The notes beneath the pieces are model-generated. The model saw nothing but the letters and a program-made list of their open reading frames with translations, was not told the DNA's origin and searched no databases. From Gnetum montanum (lineage: Eukaryota > Streptophyta > Gnetopsida > Gnetales > Gnetaceae): a DNA stretch of 64,000 nucleotides. The position numbers were made by a program, and so were the translations under genes. How positions within the stretch are numbered: the stretch's first letter is position 1; every line of letters begins with the position of its first letter. Location of the stretch: the NCBI GenBank assembly GCA_015680685.1, contig MNCI01036208.1, forward strand, positions 555,284-619,283, read 5' to 3'. Positions 1-11,291 of this stretch are shown in pieces.

Positions 1-600
1 GCAAATAGTGATGTTATTTAAATAATTCTAATAATATTTTAACAACTCGAACATTTATAACAATGCCCTTTATAATGATAATTGATAACTTTAAAACTTA
101 AAAAAATAATTAAATTCTGCTCATACCTCACTAAACTGCTCCACTAGGTTAGATATATATATCTATATCAGTTACCCCAGATGATTTTAAAGAAATTAAT
201 GTTCAGAACTTCTTTCTGTGGTTGCAATTTCTGTCTCCTTCCCTTTTTTTTGTTCCATCTGTTTTTCTGTGTCCTTGGTGTGAACTCTTCATTGCATAAG
301 AACAAATTATCATTACATCAAAATTGTCAATGCTGCCTGGACCTGTCATCTACGCCAGCATAGGCATCTGTGTCGAAATAAAATTTATATATCAGTGTTG
401 AGGTTTTCGTTGGTATAAAGCTAGTATCATGATGATATTACTGTTTAAGGAAAAATGATATTACTATGAAGGTTTTCAGTTGATTTACAGCGTCATTATC
501 AATAAGATTCTCATGGTTTTTGGTTCCCAAACAAAGAATCACCAACGTAAATTTCTTAAACATTCATAAGCATTGCAGCATCTGCAATTTCAGTCAAGCT
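1..600. other. intergenic, nothing recognised
   Basis: AT-rich DNA. Only short open frames (longest about 60 codons, low complexity), no splice-framed exon series, no repeat with a copy elsewhere in the window and no RNA gene that I can see. Confidence 0.5.
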
Positions 601-607
601 TTGCATG

Positions 608-1390
608 TTACATATGCATTGAGATCATTTTGTACGGAGCAAGGGGCATAGCTACTACTGTGTTCAGAATCCCACACACCGAAACTGCATTGCCTTTGGC
701 AACTCTGTTGGCATTATTTCCAAACGAATTGCTGCGTCCTCTGCGGATGTTGCTGCTACGGTTGATGTTCTCTTCCATGTTCAATGGCAGATCACAGGCA
801 GCCAAAGCCGTGTTGGAACATGCGGAGTTTCCAGGCAAAAAGTATCCAACTATCGTCATCACTACTCCCTGACCAGAGCCCTGAACGTTTCTGTGCCCTA
901 CCCCTAGCCCGTTGCCTCTGTTTTTCTTTTTTTTATTGATATTCTTCTTTTCTTCCTCCCTGTCTCCCAATTCTTCCTCCTCCTCGTCCTCTACTACTTC
1001 CTCCTCATCCTCCTCAGGAGCGGCTGCTGTTGCTGATGATGATTCTGTTGCTGCTGCTGTTGCTGTTGCCAGATGAGGCCAGCAGCATCGCAACATGGAA
1101 ACGGATTCATCTTCACTACATGATCCAGAGCTTCTTTGCATCCGACAACGCAGAGAGTTTTGATTTCGAATCGCAGAATCCTCGGAGACGACCAATAAAT
1201 ATGGCACATAACCAGACATGGCATGGTGATCGTTTTACACCCCCGGAAAATCGTAGCGGCAACAGCGATGCAAACTATGATCATCCATCATCGTCCAACG
1301 ACCAAGGAACAATCGACGACCTTGCCTCGAATCCTCAGAATTGTCACAATGCAACCATTACTACACACTTAATGTCAAAAAAAAACGCGC
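608..1390 (-). pseudogene. decayed HIPP-like (heavy-metal-associated) protein region, tentative
   Basis: Two overlapping minus-strand frames together resemble the order of a plant heavy-metal-associated isoprenylated protein. In one frame (994-1284) a stretch containing CVVGCKEALDHVVK followed by an Ala-x-Leu-x-Trp-like end resembles the second half of an HMA ferredoxin-like fold, and it runs into a poly-Gln/His tract. In the other frame (608-1219) a poly-acidic tract is followed by a Lys/Asn tract and a Gly/Asn-rich tail. HIPPs typically have HMA, Gln/acidic, Lys and Gly/Asn parts in this order. The metal-binding Cys-x-x-Cys is not intact, a frame change is needed within the CAG/CAA repeat, and I see no C-terminal CaaX box. 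It may be a pseudogene, a gene with an unrecognised intron, or a chance low-complexity frame. Confidence 0.3.
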
Positions 1391-1399
1391 GCTCTCCGG

Positions 1400-1968
1400 C
1401 GAGTACGCTTTTTTTTTTTAAATTACTGGATGCTGTTTCTGTTCTTCGGCTCCCTGTTCTTTCTCTGTCTCTCTTACCTTAGATATGGCAATGGCATCTT
1501 CCGCCGTTCTTTCGCAGCCGTTCCACGTGTGCTCTGCACCAGGTGTCCGGCGGTACTACGTGATGTCTGCTTCTGCTGTTGCTGCGTCTCTGTTGAATTA
1601 CTTGGCTTTCATAATTGATTGATGCTGTTTGGCTCACGAACATGATTTTTCTTTTTCATGAATTCAGAAGGGAAGGCAGTGCATTTTGACTGTGATCTTC
1701 TTCTCGACCGCAGCTTAAGGAGCGTATCTGCTTGTTATTCCGGCCAAAAGCTGTCTTTATTTTGAGAGAAATTTTCCTCCTTTGCTGCTCGTGGATTCCT
1801 CTCTGTATGTCCTTTGACCTTGTCACATCTGTGAATCGATTTCCACGTTGCCGTGAATATGGTTTCCTATTGACGTCTGGTTTCAAATCTTAAGGCACCT
1901 GGATGTTTGGCCTAGCGCATGGCCTTTTCATTGCATTTTTTTCATCGCGTTTTGGTGGGATTTGACGT
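1400..1968. other. intergenic, nothing recognised
   Basis: No recognisable gene. A minus-strand open frame at 1656-1886 (76 codons, basic) has no family resemblance I can name. A T-run near 1411-1420 precedes it. Confidence 0.4.
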
Positions 1969-2050
1969 GGCCTTTTCATTCAACATCATGTAAGATAGCA
2001 AGTTGGATTGGCCTTTTCATTCAACATCATGTAAGATAGCAAGTTGGATT
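1969..2050. repeat. 41-bp tandem duplication
   Basis: Two identical, directly adjacent 41-bp units (1969-2009 and 2010-2050), each beginning GGCCTTTTCATTCAAC. It lies at the downstream edge of the LINE remnant to the right. Confidence 0.9.
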
Positions 2051-2600
2051 GTTGTCCTATAAGATTTTACTTTTAGTTTTATTAGTATTCTTTTATCACA
2101 TAGAACACTACTACCATGTCTTTATTTTGACCAGCTTGCCTCAATTTTATTTCTTATATCTTTATCAATTTTACTATCTAATTTAATTGGAGGACTGATC
2201 TTAGATAGTGGAATAGTTTGTAATGAAGGATTTTGACCTTGAATTGTCACTTCTATTTCTTCACCATTTATGTTGTTGTTAAATTAATTTGTAAGCCTTT
2301 TGATTTTAAATCATGTCTCCACTTCTCTATTTTAGAAGCAATATTTTTTTGAGTTATATTCACAAATAGCATATGCCAAAGAATTTCATCTTATATTTCC
2401 TTTGTTAATTCATTCATAATAATGACACATTTTTGAAATTCTTGTTCATGTGTTACAAATGAAAAAGAGAAGAAAATTTACTTTTGAAAATTCTTTTAAA
2501 AATATTTTCCATGAAATTTGCATATAACTTCATGGTGGTGTTATCTTGAGAGATAAAGATATGGTATTACTATAATAACTTGTTTTTTGCATCAAAGTGT
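2050..2600 (-). mobile_element. RTE-like LINE reverse transcriptase remnant
   Basis: Conceptual translation of the minus strand, with several frame changes and stops, follows the C-terminal half of plant RTE-clade reverse transcriptase. A block reading MNELTKEI then DEILWHMLF (about 2,420-2,350) matches the pattern MDELT..IQ..IPW.MLFADD. It is followed by an IEKWRHDLKSKGL-type block (about 2,320-2,280), a YLRSVLQ/DSKIDKDIRNKIEASW block, and SSVLCDKRI..KLK.K.YRT (about 2,200-2,050). The FADD catalytic pair is lost. This is an old non-functional fragment; further minus-strand DNA up to about 2,900 may belong to it. Confidence 0.6.
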
Positions 2601-3046
2601 TCTTATCTAGAAGTTTCCTAATAATTGCTAGAAAAGAATTTTTCTTTAAGATAATAAACAAGTTATTAATTTGTTATTTATCTTTTGTCTTATTTTACTA
2701 TTAAATTTTCACATGGCTCTCCATTTTTGAAGGTACTATTGAAGTTTAACAAGATAAGCTAAAAACTGAATGAATTGTTTTTATTTTAAAAGCTACCTTT
2801 TTGGTAAGGGAAATAAGACATGGCTATATTATGCTCCTTTTGTAGATAATAATAATAATGATCAAGAATAGTAAGGTAGGGGTTTTTTTTTTGTGACCAA
2901 CCTACTATCTACTACTTTAACCTTAATTTTGTCAAGTTGGGATTTGGTAAGGCCAACATTAATGGGAACTCTTTAAGTTATATACTCTCAGAAGCCTTCA
3001 CAAGATTCTAGGACTTGAACAGAACATAGTGAGCTTAAAAGCTTAT

Positions 3047-3934
3047 TGATAAGTGGCTAGGTACCCCTACGCCCAACCATACGAATCACGAGCGTTCACG
3101 CGCAACTCGGTCGAAATCCATAGACTATAAACACTTGACATATGCCAGACTTCTAACCAGTGAAACCTTGGGTTAGAACGGTCATTGTCATCCTAATCTC
3201 ACTTGTGAAGTTCTATTTATGATGGTTAAGTGAGACTAAGGCTAATGATTTTTATATCTTTTTAATTATCTTTTTGGTGACTAATTATCTTGGAAAATAA
3301 GGATAGAATATTAATTAATCTAAAATTATCTTAATCTAAATCTTAACTACTCCTAACATAAGTATCCGGTCCCATCTTCCGAGCATGTTTTGAGCATCTC
3401 CTAACACTTCTAGTTTACCAGACGTTAAGCGTCACTAGGCTTACCTAGTGTTTGGGTTACGTTCGATATGGTCGTACTTATGGCTTAACGAACTACGAAT
3501 GAACAGTAACAATTGAAATTATAATAATGAAAACATAAGTAATTAACAAGTAACTAATAAAGCATAAACATATTAAACAATTAATTGCATAAAATAACTA
3601 AGTCCAAATGCTGCAAGGATTGCTTGAATAGTTCATCTTTATTGCCTTCATGCCAGTGGGCTCAGATACATCAGCACTCGAATAAAGAGCTGATCACTTT
3701 TCTTACACCTGCTATGGGCACTTGAAAAATATTCCATCTCTTGCGAGAACAAACTGCAAGAGCTTTACTACAACTACTCAAAAGATGCCTAAATGAGGTG
3801 GAAGGCCCTCTTATTTAGAGGCCAGGAAAGGTGGCTGCATAAACAAGGCCACGTCGATGCAAGGTGGCTACGTCGATGGGCCCATGTCCGTATATGCGGC
3901 CCAGTCGATGCATTGACTAAATGACACTTCATCA
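3047..3934 (-). repeat. solo LTR of the Athila-like family (third U3 type)
   Basis: An 888-bp LTR begins TGATAAGTGG and ends TTCATCA on the plus strand. Perfect 5-bp target duplications CTTAT flank it at 3042-3046 and 3935-3939. The left part carries the same U5 block (GGTACCCCTACGCCCAACC) as the LTRs of elements A-D in this window, so it is in minus orientation. No internal region lies next to it, so it is a solo LTR left by LTR-LTR recombination. Its U3 end differs from the others: instead of GATATC it has repeated GTCGATG motifs at about 3,852-3,910, just beyond the TATA-containing segment (TCTTATTTAGAGG). Confidence 0.85.
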
Positions 3935-3939
3935 CTTAT

Positions 3940-4852
3940 GCCATATGTAATTAAAGAAAAATGAAAGATTTGAAAGTTAATCTAGATATAGAGTATATGT
4001 TTGAAAGTTTCATATTCAAATGATAAAGCTAAAAATGTAAAACAAAATATGAATAACCAATATTCTAAAAAATTAGAAATTTTTTTGCTTAATAAATTTA
4101 AAGTGAAGAGACAAATGTAATATGGTATCACACTTCTTGAAGCAGATATGATGCCATTAGAGATTGACACTCATAATCTTTTGACATCTTCATGTTAGGA
4201 GTTGACAATAAAATAAGATCCCTCTAAGCATGTTGCAGCTTCAACTTCTTTAGAGGTGATTTTTGCCACAAGTTTCTCACCAATGATAGTGAAGTTGTGG
4301 TCTATAATCCAATGAAACATGATGGCTAACCAGACATCCTGGGCAAGTCATGTTGTTTTATCATGAGCTTGCCACTAGTCATGGTCTATTAGAAATACAA
4401 GAAAATGAACTTTGAGCAAACCATGAGCTACTCACAAGTTGTGGTCAGGTTTTAGTGAATGTTCTAGTCTTTGTGGTGCCTTTTGTACTTCAAATTTGGT
4501 CCCAATTTGATCCTACAAGTCAACCTCAAGTTGTGGAATTGTTAAAATTGTATATCATGAGTGGACCATGAGTTATGGATTTTTTCATGATAAGAGAGAT
4601 ATTTCCTCAATTGAAGAGACTTCTAGAATGCCTTTAACATTGTCCACATGTTGTTGTCAGGTCATGGTAACTTGAAAATATCTATGTTTTCACCATGAGT
4701 CATCGTGAAGTCACGATTCTACAGAAAATAGAGAATGATGTCGAAACAAAAATTGGGAAGTAATTTGAGTAAATATGAGGCTCAAAACTTAACAATAAAG
4801 AATAATAACATGGTTCCCAACTTCTAAACATGGTGATGCAAGCTTGAATTAG
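3940..4852. other. intergenic; CATGAGT/GTTGTGG-rich stretch
   Basis: No coding region recognised. From about 4,270 to 4,720 variants of CATGAGT, GTCATGG and GTTGTGG recur irregularly, some as inverted pairs. It resembles the promoter-proximal arrays of LTRs in this window, but I see no LTR ends or target duplication, so the origin is unknown. Confidence 0.4.
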
Positions 4853-4857
4853 AAGAT

Positions 4858-5705
4858 TGATGAGTGGTGAGGTACCCCTACACTCAACCATACGAATATG
4901 AGTGTTTCACGCATAATCTGGTGGAACTCCGTAGATAGACTAGTTGTGGACAATTACTCGTAGATTGTAGTTCGTTTTCTTCCCACTTGGATTAGTATTA
5001 GCTTTGTCACATATGGTTTAGTCCAGAGTGAGATGTATGATGTGTTCCTACACTAATGCTACTCCTAGTTATGATGGGAAATAATATCAACTAAGCTGGG
5101 AGAGAGGATGAGAGAGAATCTAAACTAGCTTAAGTGCAATGAGAATCCATTCCTTAATCATCTGTACACATCTTGGACTCTTGCACGACTACCACTGGGA
5201 TTACCAAGTGCATGGCCTAGGTATGCTGCTGGGTTACCATGTAGTCACACTTAAAATGCTCGTGATTAAGTCGTACTCATTCTGCGTTACTAGGAGATAA
5301 GGGTAGAGATATAATAACTAAGAAAGAAATAAATAATAATAAAAATTAAATAATTAGGCTAAGTGGATGTTGCAATGATGAAGTAATCTCTATCTTTATT
5401 GTTGGTCATGTGCGTGTCCAAGTACGTCACACTCGAATAAGGATGTTGTACAATTACAATTATCACACTACGGGCATGCACTGGGAGAAAGGGTTGAGAG
5501 GAAAAATTGACAAAAAGTTCGTACCTTAACACTAAAACTTAAGAAACTTAAAACTTAAAAAATCCTTTTCCAAATATGCCTGCCTCTTATTTATAGATGA
5601 GGATATAGGCTACGATATTGCATACGCGATATCGCGTCTAGGCTATGATATCACGTACATGATATCATGGGTGCGATATCACAACCAACAATTCATGACT
5701 CATCA
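4858..5705 (-). repeat. solo LTR of the Athila-like family (GATATC U3 type)
   Basis: An 848-bp LTR runs from TGATGAGTGGTGAGG to GACTCATCA. Perfect 5-bp target duplications AAGAT flank it at 4853-4857 and 5706-5710. On the plus strand the U5 side is at left and the U3 side at right, so it is in minus orientation. The U3 end (about 5,615-5,690) is an array of GATATC-centred motifs, preceded by the conserved TCTTATTTATAGATGAGG segment, which is the complement of the TATA region. With no internal sequence attached, it is a solo LTR. Confidence 0.9.
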
Positions 5706-5710
5706 AAGAT

Positions 5711-6716
5711 AAACATCAAATAAACATTGAATTCAACATATGTGTGTAAATTGCACCAAACCCACATAACATACAAAAACCTCTTGAATCTGCACTTAAT
5801 TTAATTCAAATGCTTTTTGAAACATGAACAAATAGAAGAAAAGAAACTCACCAACTAGAGAATCTTGGAACAAGCTTGTGAAAAGAGATTTTTGAGATTT
5901 TACATGAAATTAATATGAAAAGGATTGAAACCCCTCAACATGAGCATGAAATAATAGAGAAATTAGCTTGAAGCTACAAATGGGGATTGAATGCCATGAA
6001 ATAGAAAATAAAACCACTTCTAAATTCTTTGATTCTTCATTGCTAACATGAGGAAAGATGTAACTAACTTTAGAAACTTGAGAGAACATAAAATTGAAAC
6101 ATGCATGCAAGAAATATCTAATAATGCATAAAATGTGAGAAATTATGATAGATATGCTTATGAGAACTTGGGAGAAGAACCCATGGAAGGAGATTTAATT
6201 TTCAAATTGAAAGAGCCATGCTATAGGAATGTAGGAAAAGGAAAGGGATTAAGCTAGAAGAGCTTCCCCAAGCACTCAAATCTTACATAAGAATGTTAGA
6301 GATTTGAAGGAAAGAAGAGCTTCTATTCTCTTCAACTTAAAATGCAAGACAAGTTACAATAGAATGGATTCACCCCTATTTATATTTATTTGTAGAGGAT
6401 TTTACCTTTTGAAGTATGGGCCACACATGAAGGCTCTTGGTCCCTTCTTGCTCTTTTTAGTAATTTGCTCAATCCCTAACCTTCTATGAATCTTTTTCTT
6501 CAAACAAATATACTTAAAACTCATAATACATCAAACTAAACACACCAACATTAAAATAAAGACTACCACTACTTCCAACTTTACTCAACATCAAAGGAAA
6601 TGGAGATCAAGGAGTCAGGAGCATACATTCATACTATAATTATTTTTAAAAAGTGATGATAGAAACCCATGATAATGCTTTATCAAGGAGTTATATGGTT
6701 TAATATCATGGATTAC
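5711..6716. other. intergenic, nothing recognised
   Basis: AT-rich, with only short open frames of 60-66 codons on both strands and no recognised domain. Confidence 0.45.
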
Positions 6717-6721
6717 CAAAC

Positions 6722-7218
6722 CCATGAACTAGTGTAGCACTGCTGGGATTACCAAATGCTAGTCATTACTAGGTTACCAAGTGCTCCGCGTATGCTTGAA
6801 GTGGTCATACTAAGTGTGCTTACTTGTTGAAAATTAATAATTCTATAAAGACAAAATCAATTAACTAATGAAAGCATTAAATAATTGTAAATAACATTAA
6901 ATGCAATAAGTAAGCTATTCTGAATGTTGCAAGGTTTATCACAAAGTTCATCTTTATTTTTGGACACAAGGTGTGCTTAGGTACACAATACTTGAATAAA
7001 TATTCGTTCACTTTATAACTCCTACGGCAGACACTTAGAAATAATTCTAACTCTGGAAAGGAAAAACTGCAAGAGTTAAGCTAAGGAACGAAGAAAACTA
7101 ACTGTGAAACCAAGTGCCCTGGTCTCTTATTTATAGGCAACAAGATAGGTTCCAACATTGGGTGTCCGATATCGCTTGGTGGGCTCTAATATCACGGACC
7201 CATTATTGTGAATCATCA
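6722..7218 (-). repeat. Element C 3' LTR, truncated
   Basis: About 500 bp matching the U3-R part of the element C 5' LTR (compare 22,915-23,403), including the GTTACCAAGTG block, the AATAATTCTATAAAG block and the TCTTATTTATAGGCAA TATA region at about 7,130. The roughly 330-bp U5 side, which would start TGAYGAG...GGTACCCC, is missing. The U3 end reads GTGAATCATCA at 7218. It is in minus orientation. Confidence 0.75.
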
Positions 7219-9250
7219 TACCCTCATGACTGAATGAAAACTCATCCTCAAGTTCCTTACAAAATATTGGGAAGCTATTAGATTATTGACTAAACAAAAA
7301 TTTGATAGTGACATGGAATGACAGACTCAAAGTGCCCAGTGAACGTATCAACAAACATATTATAGCATTGGTGTTCATAACCATTATGTAGAACATTGTA
7401 CATAGGTGACATCCAGGCCCTCATTGACAACTGGAAGAGAGAGAGAGAAAGAAAAGAAAATGAGGCACATTGCTGCCAATGTCAAAAATGTGCACACCAT
7501 TGTTCATTCAAGGCCACATGATCAAGCTTGTTTCCTATGTAAATGCTTTTTGCTTCAGTCCATTCTGAGTACTCCCTTCTATCCCAATCAATTGTTCATG
7601 TGATTACCATCTACACACACAACACAATCATGAATTAGCAAGGATAGATAAGATATAATGTAATTAATACCTTGCCTCGATATGAAGCACATTGGCTAGG
7701 TTGCGAGTGTGGCAAATACTGGGTTAGAGGTTTATAACTGATGACTACCCAAGGTGTAGGGGTGAGATAAGTAATGGAATGGAAAAATTTGTGATAGGCC
7801 CCCCACAACTAAGAGCAAACCTCCAATAGCAATAGAGTGGAAAACTTAAAGTACAAGAAAGATGAGAGAAATAACAATGGTGAAGCCAACAAAAATAAAA
7901 ATAAAAATGGATGTCTTTGATGGGGTGAAATGAGAAATAGTTGATTGCAAGAAATGTTTAAGGGAAAGAGCTTAACAATTGCACCAAAAAGGAATGCTAG
8001 TGGATCCTTCCCAAAGTAGGCTCATGCCCTTTATGCCCTGACAAACCCACAAACCAAAGAGTCCATAGGCTCTAGGAATGACATATGGAACAATGGTTAA
8101 GAACTTACCCACAAGATTTTACCAAAGAATAACAATGCTTAAACCAACATATAAACTAATTGTAAAATTGGCAATGAGGTGGAATGTGAAAAGCAATACG
8201 GAAAGAGAGAATGAAATGGAATGAAATCCCAAAATCAAGGTTGTGTAAAGTCCCTTGTGTAGTATGTGATTAAGATGACTTAATAGAATTCATTGCAAAT
8301 CAAAATTAATACTAACCACATCTAGTGACCTTGCATCAACACACTAGACCAACCCATCCTCTTGAAGCAACCAGAATGCATCCACAAAGCCACCACCATT
8401 CCAACAAGAGAAAGAACAGAGGAGTAGGAAGCGAAAAAGGGCCTTAGTTAGAGGGAACCTTCAGGCATGGGTAACATGTCTTTCCAATGCATAACCAGTG
8501 CTTGTAGCCCATGTTTTTTTATTATGTCTAAGGGTTATGATTTGAATTCCCACTAGTTTGTTTTTTTTTTCTTTTGAGTGGGAACCATACCATGCAAAGA
8601 CTTATTTAATCTAGTCGACTTCCTGATATTTGGTCAATAGCGGAATGGCGGAAAACCTATGAAAAACATCCAAGTACCCAAAAGAATAGCCGGCACAAAT
8701 GTGTTGAATCTCCTTGAAGTCACACCCTTTGCAATCCATTTGAATCTTTCCTTGGTTTGAAGAATACTAAGCCACAAATTCATTAATAAGTTTGCTTGGA
8801 AAAAGGGACAGTACATTTCCAAAACAAAGGGAGGCCATAGAGTTGTATGGATAAATGGATGACGTGGACTTATTACCTATTTTATCAAAAGAACCATCTC
8901 TTAGCATCAACATTGAAAGTCAAAGGAAAAAACCAAACATTAGCAATCAACACCATTATAGTACAATCCACCATCATGAACACTTATTATATAACAAGTG
9001 AGAGTAATTTAAAAAAATGTAATAGAGAAAGAAATAGTAAAAATGTTCACAATTGTGTAAAAAAATAAGTAAAGATGAAGAATATTTAAAATAAAAATGT
9101 GTAAACCAAAAAAGACAAAAGAAACTGAGGCTTGGAATGACTAGCATCGATGACCATCTTCCCCACGACTGAGTTGGAAGGAGGAGATTCGAAATAATGA
9201 GAAAGGTTGTCCATTAACAAGGGTAGTGTTAGTACTAACTATTTTAGGCT
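7219..9250 (-). other. Element C 3' non-coding region
   Basis: About 2 kb between the integrase end and the 3' LTR, without a long open frame. It is homologous to 11,292-13,270 in element B and, inverted, to 46,930-48,930 in element D. All copies have a GA/CT microsatellite (here about 7,437-7,449) roughly 230 bp from the LTR, a TCCTCAAGTTCC-type block close to the LTR, and a T/A-rich stretch near the integrase end. In Athila elements an env-like frame can lie here, but I see none. Confidence 0.7.
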
Positions 9251-10515
9251 TATGGAAAGGTTTGATTTATTGGATGTTGATCAATAGTTTCTTATTCAGG
9301 CTTTTAGGTTTATAGATCATCATGGCACCTGAAGGGAAAGTTTCATGAATAATATAAGGTCCTTCCCATAGTGTTTGAAATTTAGTTCATTATGGCACAT
9401 GTGTGAGATTCCAATACAGAACCTTATCTCATGGTTGGTATTTGACTTTCCTAATCCTTAGGTCATGACATTGTTTGTTAAAGGCCTTGTGCAGTTCATT
9501 GGATGATAGGGTAATCAATTTTCATCTAGCAAGTTAAGGTTCATTAACCGTTCTTTCTATGCTAGATTGAGATCAAGGTTGAGGTCACATGTTGTAGATA
9601 GTGTATAGAGTTCAGCTTGTATAAGAAGTGTTGGAAGTTTACCGTACACTAACTCATAGGGAGAGTAGCCTATAGGGAGTTTTCATGTGGAGTGGTATGC
9701 CCAAAGAGCATCATTCAGTTTGGTGCTCTAGTCTCGCCTATATTTGCTAATGGTTCATGCCAATATTTTTTTGATCTCCCTATTGGTGACTTCAACTTGG
9801 CCATTCACTTGAGGATGATATGGTGTAGTCAGCTTATGCTCAACTCCTAAGTGTTGCATCAACTTTTGAAAAGTCGAACCTGTAAAATATGTATCATTAT
9901 CAAAAATAAGTGCATGAGGCATGCCAAATCTGTTTACAATTTGTTGTTGAACAAATTGTGCAGCCATAGATGATGTGCAGTCAGTGATAGCAAGCACTTC
10001 CACCCACTTTGTAAAATAGTCAACAATAAGACAATGTAGGCTTTTCCATTGGACATTAGTGTAATAGGCCCCATAAAATCAATTCCCCATATGTTGAATG
10101 GTTCTAAAGGTTGAATCCATTATTGTGGGCCCTCCACTCTAGTAGTCATTCCCCCATCGCATTGGAAACACTCACAAAATTGGACGAAGTGATAAGCATC
10201 TTGGAACAATGTAGGCCAATAGTATTTTCCAAGTAATATTTTAATGGTTATTCATCTCCCAGCATAATGACCCCCACAAGGGCCCTCATGAGCATCTTGA
10301 AGAACTTGCAATTGATCTACATCAAGAACACACCATTGGACCAAGCCATCAGAACATACCTTACAAAGGTGTCCATTGATTTCCATGAAATATTTGGCTC
10401 AGTGAAGAAACTATTGTTTCTTTTTAATGTCCAACCCTTGTGGTGTTTCTTGTGTGAGAAGATAGGTAAGAATGCTACTATACCAATTTGTCTCTATGGT
10501 TAATTGATTCTTTAC
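9250..10515 (-). pseudogene. Element C integrase (degenerate)
   Basis: Catalytic core of a Ty3/gypsy integrase. The longest open part (9755-10003) includes ALIFDNDTYFTG, with the second catalytic Asp, and PYHPQVNGQVEVTNREIKK, with the catalytic Glu. To the right, about 10,000-10,140, is the first Asp in the WGIDFMGPI pattern, and about 10,150-10,300 the zinc-binding region (HEGPCGGHY). The C-terminal part continues to about 9,250. Stops and frame changes occur on both sides. It belongs with the RT-RNase H at 17,586-18,840; the nested insertion of B separates them. Confidence 0.8.
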
Positions 10516-10520
10516 TACAC

Positions 10521-11291
10521 TGATGAGTGGCGAGGTACCCCCTACACTCAACCATACGAATATGAGCGTTACACGCATGATCCGATCGAACTCTGCAGAC
10601 TAAGTGCCTACATGCCTTATGGAACACTTAAGGTTAATCGTTCGTTGTCTTCCTAGACTTACTTGTATTTTTCATGGTTGTATGGTTAAGTAAGTCTAAG
10701 GTATGTTATTTTTATGTCTTTTCTATTTTATCTCCTATGCTGATGAGGTGAAGGGTGAAGATACTAATTAACTAACTTTACCTAACTAACTAAGCCTTAA
10801 TTAACCTAGCATCAGCATCCATTCCCACTTACCGTTCACACCTTGAACCAATGCAACCTTGGTTACCAAATGCTATTTATTACTAGGATCACCAAGCATA
10901 ACGCACATGCTCGAAGCAGTCGTATTGAAAGAGATTTAATTAACTAATAAAGCATTTAAATGATAAATAATAAATAAAAATAATTAAAATCCTATTTAAC
11001 CTATTTCATGCACTATAAGGTTTATCCAAGAAGTTCATCTTTATTTCCATACACAAACTTGTGTTCAGGTACAATATTTGCTCGAATAAAGATCCGTTCA
11101 CTTTGGAGCTCCTACTACAGGCACATGGAAATTATTCTATCTTTGGAGAGGTAAAACTACCAAAGTTTCACTACGGTTTAGGCCTAAACTTTGAAATAAG
11201 GGAGAGCTGCCTCTTATTTATAGATTTGGCGGTAGACCGTGATATCGTGGGTGATGCGATATCGTGGCCCATGTGATATCGCGTCCCATCT
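10521..11291 (-). repeat. Element B 3' LTR
   Basis: A 771-bp LTR beginning TGATGAGTGGCGAGG. On the plus strand it ends GTCCCATC followed by T, where CA is expected, so the terminal base has mutated. It carries the TCTTATTTATAGATTTGG TATA segment at about 11,212 and a short GATATC array of about three motifs at about 11,239-11,282. Confidence 0.85.

Noticed and set aside
1030-1482. Plus-strand open frame of 150 codons
   Set aside because: It runs opposite the HIPP-like region and its start is a Leu run made by the CAG/CAA repeat. No domain recognised.
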